From contig JAYMGJ010000542.1 in assembly GCA_037178675.1 (NCBI GenBank), forward strand, positions 1 through 64,000: 64,000 nt of DNA. Reading direction: 5' to 3'. Numbering within the stretch: the stretch's first letter is position 1; every line of letters starts with the position of its first letter. Positions 55,748 through 64,000 of this stretch are shown in pieces. Under the pieces are notes generated by a model. That model was not told where the DNA came from and searched no databases. It saw nothing but the letters and a program-made list of their open reading frames with translations. Source of the stretch: Scleroderma bovista (Eukaryota > Basidiomycota > Agaricomycetes > Boletales > Sclerodermataceae). Position numbers and translations under genes: made by a program.

Positions 55748-58700
55748 TCATATATGCCCCATATAGTTACACTCTATCCATTTGGAACCATGAACCATCC
55801 TGCTCAAGTCAAGCTTGGTATGTCTTCCAATAAAAAATAACCTATAGGGTGAATATAATGATGGCCTTGGCATATATGGTGGAACCCACAGAAGCAGATG
55901 ACCTGCTGGGTTAATAATCCATCCACTACTGTCTAATTCCAGTAAAGCCCTGACATTAAAATCACTTTCAGGGATATATACATTGGAATCCAGCAAGGCA
56001 TGAGATAGAATTGAAGAATAACAGAGTGAGTGAGAGGTCTGCCTTGACATGTTGTCAGAGTGCAGATCAACTACAGTATCAGTATGGCAATTCCATATGT
56101 GTATAGTATGGTCACCTGAACCAGAGACAACTCTCTGACCATCTGGTGAGAATGATGCTGAGTATACCAATTGAGTGTGCCCTGTGAGAGGGCTACCTGG
56201 CTGCAGTCCAGTCTCAGCATCCCACAAACATATGGTCTTGTCAATGGAACCTGATGCAATCCTCTTGCCATCTGGTGAAAATGCCACTGAGTATACTAAG
56301 TCAGTGTGCCCTGTGAGAGGGCCACCCAGTTGCAGTCCAGTCTCAGCATCCCACAAACATATGGTCTTGTCTCTGGAACCTGATGCAATCCTCTTGCCAT
56401 CTGGTGAGAATGCCACTGAGCATACAAAGTCAGTGTGCCCTGTGAGAGGGCTACCTGGCTGCAGTCCAGTCTCAGCATCCCACAAACATATGGTCTTGTC
56501 AAAGGAACCTGATGCAATCCTCTTGCCATCTGATGAGAATGCCACTGAGTATACTGTGTGAGTGTGCCCTGTGAAGGGGCTACCCAGTTGCAGTCCAGTC
56601 TCAGCATCCCACAAACATATGGTCTTGTCTCTGGAACCTGATGCAATCCTCTTGCCATCTGGTGAAAATGCCACTGAGCATACTTTATCAGTGTGCCCTG
56701 TAAGAGGGCTATCCAGCTGTAGTCCAGTCTCAGCATCCCACAAACATATGGTCTTGTCAAAGGAACCTGATGCAATCCTCTTTCCATCTGGTGAAAATGC
56801 CACTGAGTATACTAAGTCAGTGTGCCCTGTGAGAGGGCTACCCAGCTGCAGTCCAGTCTCAGCATCCCACAAACATATGGTCTTGTCTCTGGAACCTGAT
56901 GCAATCATCTTGCCATCTGGTGAGAATGCCACTGAGCATACTGTGTCAGTGTGCCCTGTAAGAGGGCCACCCAGCTGCAGTCCAGTCTCAGCATCCCACA
57001 AACATATAGTCTGATCTCTGGAACCTGATGCAATCCTCTTGCCATCTGGTGAGAATGCCACTGATTCTACTTGATCAGTGTGCCCTGCGAGAGGGCCACG
57101 CAGCTGCAGTCCAGTCTCAGCATCCCACAAACATATGGTCTTGTCCCTGGAACCTGATGCAATCCTCTTTCCATCTGGTGAGAATTCCACTGAGTATACT
57201 GTGTTAGTGTGCCCTGTGAAAGGGCTACCTAGCTGTAGTCCAGTCTCAGCATCCCACAAACATATAGTCTGGTCTCTGGAACCTGATGCAATCCTCTTGC
57301 CATCTGGTGAGAATGCTATTGAGCATATTAAGTCAGTGTTCCCTGTGAGAGGGCTACCCAGCTGCAGTCCAGTCTCAGCATCCCACAAACATATGGTCTT
57401 GTCAAAGGAACCTGATGCAATCCTCTTGCCATCTGGTGAAAATGCCACTGAGTATACTAAGTCAGTGTGCCCTGTGAGAGGGCTACCCAGCTGCAGTCCA
57501 ATCTCAGCATCCCACAAACATATGGTCTTGTCAAAGGAACCTGATGCAATCCTCTTGCCATCTGGTGAAAATGCCACTGAGTATACTTCATCAGTGTGCC
57601 CAGTGAAAGGGCCACCCAGCTGTAGTCCAGTCTCACCATCCCACAAACATATGGTCTTGTCAAAGGAACCTGATGCAATCCTCTTTCCATCTGGTGAGAA
57701 TGCCACTGAGCATACTGTGTCAGTGTGCCCTGTTAGAGGGCTACCCAGCTGCAGTCCAGTCTCAGCATCCCACAAACATATGGTCTTGTCTCTGGAACCT
57801 GATGCAATCCTCTTGCCATCTGGTGAAAATGCCACTGAGTGTACTTCATCAGTGTGCCCAGTTAGAGGGCTACCCAGCTGCAGTCCAGTCTCAGCATCCC
57901 ACAAACATATGGTCTTGTCATAGGAACCTGATGCAATCCTCTTGCCATCTGGTGAGAATGTAACTGAAACCACATAATGATCATGTGCCCTGATTGATAT
58001 CTGAAGGCTTGGCCAGCATGGCTCTCCTCCATCAACAATTTGAGCCAAATTTGAGTACTTGAGTGCAAATTCTGTATAAACAATAGATTGTACTGGAGAA
58101 AATGGCAGAGCTGAGATATACAAGTGTGGGGTGCTTTTCATGATGGCACCACCAAATGCTCGGATAAACTTGATGGCATCCCTTGCTAATGCTGCTGCCT
58201 GTTCAAAGGTACCATCCTTCTAAACATTCTCATTAGCAGTGTTGATTAGGATCAGATTCATAATAAACATACCTCCAACCATGAAGCTATATTTGCCAGA
58301 TGTGAAGGCACAACATTGAGCACCTTCAATAAGCTGAGTGCTTCAATCCAGAAGAGCAATTTGTCCTTCAACAGCAACTCTATTTCTCCTGCCAAATTCC
58401 TCCCAAATTTTGCCCCCTGAACATGAATGGCCAAGAGTCGACAAGCATAGGACAAGTGAGCAGGGATATATTCATGAACTCGCCAGTCCAGGTCAGTGAC
58501 CTCAGAGTTTGGTAGGTATGAGGTTTCCAACTGACAGATATTGAAACACAGCCCAGTTTGCATGACTCGAACACAGGCCCAAGCAAGCTGACAATGGACA
58601 TCTTCCATTTCAATAGCAAACTCCATACTCCGTGCAGAATCAGTCAAGAAATCATAGAATGATGCATGTAGGGCACGGACTGGAGTTGATACATCAGCAA

Positions 58701-61078
58701 TGCCACTCAGTAGAGCACCCATTGGGTTGAGGATCGCCTTGACATCAGAAACATTAATGTCTGGGAAGTTGCGCCACATCGCATTCAACGACGCCACTGG
58801 AAGAGGCTCCTGGGTCCACACTATTTGCCGCATCACAGAGCGGAATCGTGCAAGTGCCTTCGGCTTGTTCTCGACGATGTCTCGCAGAATGGTAAGGTAC
58901 ATCTCGTCCAGAAGTCCCTTGGTCCCCCCAGGCGAAACAGAGATCAGGTCCTCGTATCGTTCCATGGCTGTGAGCCCAGCCTTGTGTGATTTGATAAACT
59001 CGCAAGCCAACCGAGCCCACTCGAACAACCCATCCGCCAGCCGTACGAGGTATGAAATTTCTTCGGCTGAGAAACGATCCATCAGCCTTCCTAACTGATC
59101 AGAAACATACAGGCGAATATCATGTTCAGCACTCGCAATAGAGATGTCGTTCATGGATTTGGATGTGATGTGAGGAATATGCTGCAGGGCCTCCATGATG
59201 TCAGGTAAAGGACGGGATGTAATGAGAACACGAAAGCTGGACGGGAGTTGGGCAACCTGTGTGGAAGCGAGAACGCTGAGAATATGTTTCCGGGAGGCCT
59301 CGACACCGGTCTCATCAAGTGCATCAATCACAATGACCACTCGTCCGACCATAGACGCTGCAGCTTTGGAAACGGGATCCAAAATGAACTTCTTCCACTG
59401 TCGCTTCACATCACGCGTGGTGGATAGCGCTTTGTCAGCTGAAATGACCTCCGCTACAATCCGCTTGAAAGTAGGGTCACGATCAGCAAGATCATGTGCG
59501 ATAGTGGTGAATATCTTTTCGTGGCGACGTTCCGCCTGTTGATCGCGAGCGAAGCAAAAACACGACCCAAGGGCTCCGAGAGGTTCGAACCAGTTGGCAA
59601 TGGTATGGGCAATGGCTGATTTCCCTTTGCCTGCTTGGCCATGGAGCCACAACACCCGAGGGGTATCAGACTCCGACTTATTGATCCAGTCTATAATGTC
59701 CGCCAGGATATCAACCCTCGTGCCTTCCAAACAGACCTTGGTGGTGTCTAATCCAGCACCACCTGCATAGGCAAGCTGGCCAAGGGCAGCCTTTTGATCT
59801 GCATGGTAACTGCTTAGGACAAGTCACAACCGTGTGGACCCCATCCTCACCTATGGCTGAGACACCGTCTTTAATATCATCGACGCTGTTCAAAGCATGA
59901 CGAATAGCATCTTCCACGAGATGGACACCATCTAAGGCACGCCGAACATCCTTGTGGACGTCACTGACATCGGCTGAGATGTGGTCAGCCTTGTCAACAA
60001 GCCCGTGAACAGCCACCCATGTATCCCGGCATATAAGGTCCCGACACTGTTGCGTCAAGACATCCAACGCATTGCCATAGGTAGTAATCGCAGTATTAGT
60101 TTCAGACCAAACATTCTCCAGCATTCTTTGCCCTTCATAAAGTCATGAGTCAAACATTGAACCTTAACTGCGAGTATGACATACAAAAGCTTTTCGTTTT
60201 AGAATAGGACTGGATAAACATGACGCAGTTGGGCATCAGTTTGGAGATTTCAGATAGAGGTTCCTTTATCTGAGCGACATTTGCGATGGTATGATCTTCG
60301 ATGAGGAAAGCATAGACATGGCTGATTTTAGACAAGAGAGCGACAACTGACTCATCCATGGTACTCTGTGCAATAATAGTCTATCCACATATTAAATACA
60401 TTACAATCTCGTATGACTTTGGGACGTACCTGAGCGGCCCATGATAGGGCGCATAAAGCTAGTTTCGCATATGGGTGAATCTAAGTGCAATTTAGTGACA
60501 TGTGCGCCAAACGAAAGAGGACACACATTAGAAATTGTCTCGACAATGGAGATGAAGATTTTGATCGGTTGAAGACATGAATTTACAGTATCAAGCTGAT
60601 CCATAACGGATTGGCATGTATCCACAGCAACGAACGCCTTGCCCATGCTGTCCGGCATATTCTTCATCTGCGACACGCCTTCTCGTGCAACTTCGATGCT
60701 GGTGACTAGGTCTTTCACATCATCATCACCAGTAGGAGCCTGAGGCCGGATGAGGCTGCAGTGAACCGCCCGATCTTTTCTACCACTTACCTGGAAAGGT
60801 TCGGGTATAAAATCCTGCGCTTCAGAAACTTGATGTGCAGGAGACGAAGCCGGGTTGGCAACGGTATTCGTGACGATATCGTTGAGGTCATCCTGTCATT
60901 GATGAAGACCAAATAGGATCAGTGCTTAATGCTCGATGACATGCACGTTGGCCCACATTTTGAACTTCCAAAGGAGGCGTGTCTGCCGATACCTCAGCTG
61001 CTGAGACGGGAACACACCATGTAGGAGTAGCACTAGCGCTGGTTGTGCCAAGTTCGGTTGTGATGTTGGCATCGACGG
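55748..61078 (-). CDS. NACHT-WD40 STAND protein (NLR-like), 15 WD repeats
   Basis: From the N-terminus (minus strand): DDLNDIVTNTVANPAS (~60,895), DDDVKDLVTSIEVAREGVSQ (~60,720), IHPYAKLALCALSWAAQ, VVALLSKISHVYAFLIED, QSSIM-like helical exon TNTAITTYGNALDVLTQQCR (~60,100), then GLDTTKVCLEGTRVDILADI. The NACHT domain follows (59,730-58,273): Walker A GQAGKGKSAIAH, FCFARDQQAERRHEKIFTTI, Walker B VVIVIDALDE, ITSRPLPDI, LADGLFEWARLACEFI. A 53-nt intron (58,220-58,272) leads to AAALARDAIKFIRAFGGAIM and HLYISALPFSPVQS, and then 15 WD40 repeats of exactly 43 residues, ending with DLHSDNMSRQ and a C-terminal tail to 55,748. No stop or frameshift was seen. Such proteins are fungal relatives of HET-D/E with roles in allorecognition or immunity (family knowledge). 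The first exon and start lie upstream of 60,900 and could not be fixed. Confidence 0.85.
56056..57999 (-). repeat. Array of fifteen 129-bp WD40-coding repeats
   Basis: Each unit encodes 43 residues of the form GHTDxVxSVAFSPDGKRIA, SGSxDKTICLWDAETGLQLG, SPL. Most differences fall at the two positions after GHTD (EV, TV, LV, QV, KV, FV), two residues on (H, C, Y, E) and at SGS(R/F/Y/I)D; the rest of the unit is almost constant down to silent sites. The last repeat is diverged (SASFSPDGQRVVSGSGDHT). Confidence 0.95.
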
Positions 61079-61699
61079 CCTGGGTTTTGTGTCACCACAG
61101 AGATCAGAGTACAATGCAATATAACGATAACATACACCTTGACTCTGCGTGAGTGAAATGTGTACTGCGGATGTGCCGGGGACAGGGACTGTTGCTTGCG
61201 GACGGGATTGGGCGATCTACGCGGTTGATAGCCTCACACCAACTTAATGTGTCGCTGCACGTACCAAATCGACTGTACCTTGGTTTTGCTCGGTGAGAGT
61301 GTTCCTTGAGGGGCTGCGAGAAAGGCCGAATAACTGTGTTGTAGGGCTCAGTATGGGTACCCAATACAACTGCAGTGCATACGTACCTCGCGTCCATGAA
61401 GCAAGGCATCCAAAAGCCTGTTCTTTGGCTGGCTTGTACGAGGGTTGTCCCCAGACGATCCCTGCTGTCCCTTCAGTTAGTTTGAAGAAAGACGGTTAAG
61501 GAGCGAATCCCAAAGCACCTCGGCAGCAAGATTCCTATTTTTTCTACGAAGAAATTTGGAAAAGTGGTTCTTTTTGCTACGTTCTGGCATGATGTCAGTG
61601 GTATTCCCTTGGGACAAATGACAGAGACGACGATGAGGGTGGACTGAGGGTGGACATACTCTACAGCACGGAGCGGCTGTGCACCACTGCCACGAGTCA

Positions 61700-62545
61700 C
61701 GACCTGCCACGACTCAAGCATCCGAATCAAAGTTAATCAACGTCGGACAGACGACGGTAATGCGTCTCAGACGAAGGAAGATGACCCACAAATACCCGCA
61801 CCTGCACCTGTTCGATCTCACCCAGCAGTGCTACCGCCACCTCCCGGTGCACAGATCCTGCCACTCTATCTACAATCCAGGCTGCTCCGCGCGAATGACC
61901 GAATTACAGATTGCGACATACACGCAGGGGACATACCCAGTCTGTATCTGCAGTCAAGGTTAGTCCCGACGGGACCCTTCTCGCTTCTTGCGGTGCGTCT
62001 GCTCTTTGGCAATGGCATCTGCTTGGGTCTTGTGGTATGTTTCGCCACACATGCAGCTGCGGACAAATGTCACATCAAAATATGATCGCCTTTCACAGGA
62101 GAGCTAATCCGCAACCTCAGTGGGCACATGAAGGGTCTCTCAGACTCATGTCATGGTCGAGCGATGGGATATGCCCTGTTTCCGCATCGGATGATACGAG
62201 TATACGAATATGAAACGCCGAAACTGTACGTTCGTCTCTCCTACCCGTGTATAGCTCATGAAAATGGTGGGGCCCCGGTCCCCTCAGGGCAAACATCTAC
62301 GGGGACACACAATTTTCGTGTTCTGCGTCAACTACGACACTGCGTTGACCCTATTAGTCTCCGGTGGATGCGAATGCGACGTGCGTGTATAATGGAACAC
62401 CGCGAGAGGTACATCAACATATGCCAATCTTCCCTTTGGATCGAGAGTGCCCATGGTTACAGGGAAATGCATTAAAACACTCAACGCCCATCTCCACTAC
62501 GTCACTGCCGTGCACTTCAATCGCAACGCAGTAGAACAACGATGA
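61700..62545 (+). pseudogene. WDR5/Swd3-like WD40 gene fragment, decayed
   Basis: Plus-strand pieces in changing frames: GHTQSVSAVKVSPDGTLLAS (~61,930), LSGHMKGLSD and WSSDGICPVSASDDTSIRIW (~62,120-62,215), CVNYDTALTLLVSGGCECDV (~62,325) and GKCIKTLNAHLHYVTAVHFN (~62,460-62,525). The order and wording match blades 1-4 of WDR5/Swd3, a subunit of the COMPASS histone H3K4 methyltransferase. A Pro-rich N-terminal part (APAPVRSHPAVLPPPPGA) precedes it. The blades lie in different frames and the second half is missing, so it is a pseudogene. Confidence 0.7.
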
Positions 62546-62729
62546 AGGAATGCCTAACTTCAAAGCATGTTACCAATAGTGAATCTCTACCAAGTCGGAT
62601 TACAGAAATAAATGTGCACCATAACACACTATCTCAACAAAAGTAACAGTTTCAGCTGAAAATCTATGCATACCTAAATATATATATCGACCGAAATATG
62701 CAGTTCTACGAAGCAAACTCGACGCGGCC
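62546..62729. other. Spacer between the WDR5 fragment and ERG9
   Basis: A short AT-rich stretch (TAAATATATATATCG near 62,680); it holds the 3' end of ERG9. Nothing else is recognised. Confidence 0.4.
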
Positions 62730-64000
62730 CTACTGGTCTCCGTACACCTTGAGAATGACATAAACGACGACTGCACTGAGACCGATGACCAGCGCAAATG
62801 CGCCAAAGACGTATGTGGCGAGTTCCCAAGGTAACATCTGTTCGGATTTAGGAACACTTCCTCCAGCAGCGGAGGCTGCAGCAGCTCGTTTTTCTTCTAT
62901 CCTTGCCACTGCTGTACGTTTATCCCTAGGATCATATCTGACCCCATTCGGATCGAGGATAACGAATGACGGATAGTTTTGTTCATACCATACTTCGATC
63001 TAGAAAAAAAGCAATTTGATTTTTGAGATAGTGTAGAAGGAAGGAGGGCGTACCTGGCCGCATGTGACGGATAGCCGGATGAAATTAGGATCCTGCGGTT
63101 TTGCTTTTGCGTGCATCTTGCGAGCGTACTCTCGGAAGATGAGTGCGACCTCGCGGCAATTAGTAGACCGCATGATAAGCTGTTCAAGCGTCAACGTCAG
63201 CGACAGCGACAGCAGTCATCGTCAGAGATGGGAGGTAAAAAGGAACAATGTAGAACACGCACATGAGCAGCCTCCGCTTTTCTAATTTTGATATTCCGCT
63301 GGAACATATCGGGGTTCATGAAGCACAGCGAAAGTGTAGCCATAGCCATCGTCGCAGGAACAGCGCAAAACACAAATACACTCTGGTTCGTGAGCAGACG
63401 CAGATAATCCAACGAATCGCAGGCATGGCGGAGCGCATCGACGACCATCGCGCTCTGTATCCACGTCGCATGTTCAACGTCACCCTTCTCGTACATGTCC
63501 TTCATCTCTTCGAAGCCGTACTTTGCCCAGACTTCTCGTGGCCAGAAAAACCGACGCTCTTCGACGTCTTCCCTGTAGTCGCGGATGATGTTTGTCTTTT
63601 GGAGAAGGAGACCCATGGAGTTGGCAAGTTCGAGTTGGTCGCAGAGCCATGGGGCTTCTTTACCGGACGCTGACCATATGCGGGTGAGCCCTTCTCCGAC
63701 GAGACCCGCGACGTAGTGACAGTAGAGGTCGTATTCGGCGACGGTGTGCAGGTAGACGGTTTCTGTGGTCGCTGCTTTATGCGCGTAGTCGGCCATTCCG
63801 GTTTCCATCTTGTGGGTGATGTCGAGGATGATGGTTTTGTACCTAGCGACCACGTCCGTCGTGAGTGCCAAAGGAAAGAAGAAGGGAGGGGAAGGGAAAA
63901 GAACGTACGCGGGTTTGAGACGGTCGACTTCTTCGACGACGGTATCGTATTCGACCAGAAGTTGTCTGTCCTTCTCGTCGGGACCGTTACCTGAAAATGA
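62730..64000 (-). CDS. ERG9: Squalene synthase (farnesyl-diphosphate farnesyltransferase), 3' part
   Basis: It joins two farnesyl diphosphates to squalene, the first committed step of ergosterol synthesis, at the ER membrane. Exons on the minus strand: 64,000-63,909 (GNGPDEKDRQLLVEYDTVVE), 63,842-63,263, 63,179-63,054 and 62,999-62,730; the introns are 66, 83 and 54 nt, all GT..AG and in phase. Motifs: YKTIILDITHKMETGMADY, YCHYVAGLVGEGLTRIW, LANSMGLLLQKTNIIRDY with DYREDVEERRFFWPREVW (second Asp-rich motif), FVFCAVPATMAMATL, and a C-terminal anchor (ELATYVFGAFALVIGLSAVV) before the stop at 62,730. No defects are seen. The N-terminal part with the first Asp-rich motif lies beyond the right edge of the window. 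Confidence 0.95.

Noticed and set aside
56175..57963. Long open frames on the plus strand through the WD40 array (about 90-280 codons)
   Set aside because: They mirror the 129-bp WD40 repeats on the opposite strand and carry the same period; they are shadows of the real gene.

Overview
The window looks like a repeat-rich stretch of an Agaricomycete (mushroom-forming basidiomycete) nuclear genome. The evidence is spliceosomal introns of about 40-85 nt with GT..AG borders, a HET-domain gene, a NACHT-WD40 STAND gene, a squalene synthase (ERG9) with its C-terminal membrane anchor, and several fungal transposon families (chromovirus Ty3, Ty1/copia, Plavaka, Tnp2-type CACTA, Crypton). The exact genus cannot be told from sequence alone; an expansion-rich order such as Boletales would fit.

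Layout. 1-2.0 kb: end of a HET-domain gene. 2.4-8.45 kb: first copy of a two-gene Plavaka unit (an unrecognised gene and the Plavaka transposase, divergent), with a CAGAC-type minisatellite at one end and a 2.05-kb repeat inside. 8.5-16.7 kb: a full chromovirus (LTR, gag, pol with chromodomain, LTR) on the minus strand that also carries a spliced plus-strand gene with a Zn2Cys6 finger; a solo LTR sits inside one of its LTRs. 16.7-18.5 kb: truncated unrecognised/membrane gene pieces. 18.5-20.6 kb: inverted second copy of the 2.05-kb repeat. 21.5-28.4 kb: a copia element whose reverse transcriptase is split by a 960-bp insertion. 28.4-30.3 kb: a small unrecognised gene and the tail of a Tnp2 transposase. 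30.3-42.7 kb: a 12.4-kb segment between nearly identical 1.05-kb inverted arms, holding decayed copies of a Crypton tyrosine recombinase, an XPG/FEN1-like nuclease and the C-terminal half of the splicing factor Prp8 (itself split by a cyclin fragment). 42.7-45.9 kb: tandem repeats and the remains of a second chromovirus with its own Zn2Cys6 gene, split by a solo copia LTR. 46.0-52.6 kb: second, inverted copy of the Plavaka unit. 53-55.7 kb: another cyclin fragment and low-content DNA. 55.7-61.1 kb: a NACHT-WD40 gene with 15 near-identical WD repeats. 61.7-62.5 kb: decayed WDR5/Swd3 fragment. 62.7-64.0 kb: ERG9.

The only genes that look like intact host genes are ERG9 and the NACHT-WD40 gene (and possibly the HET gene, which has one in-frame stop). 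Almost everything between 2 and 54 kb is mobile DNA or captured gene fragments nested in each other. The points most worth a second look are the antisense Zn2Cys6 gene of the chromovirus, kept in two copies together with its TATA box; the recombinase/nuclease/Prp8 segment between fresh inverted arms; the divergent Plavaka two-gene unit; and the repeat array of the NACHT-WD40 receptor. All functional calls rest on reading motifs by eye; no database search was run.
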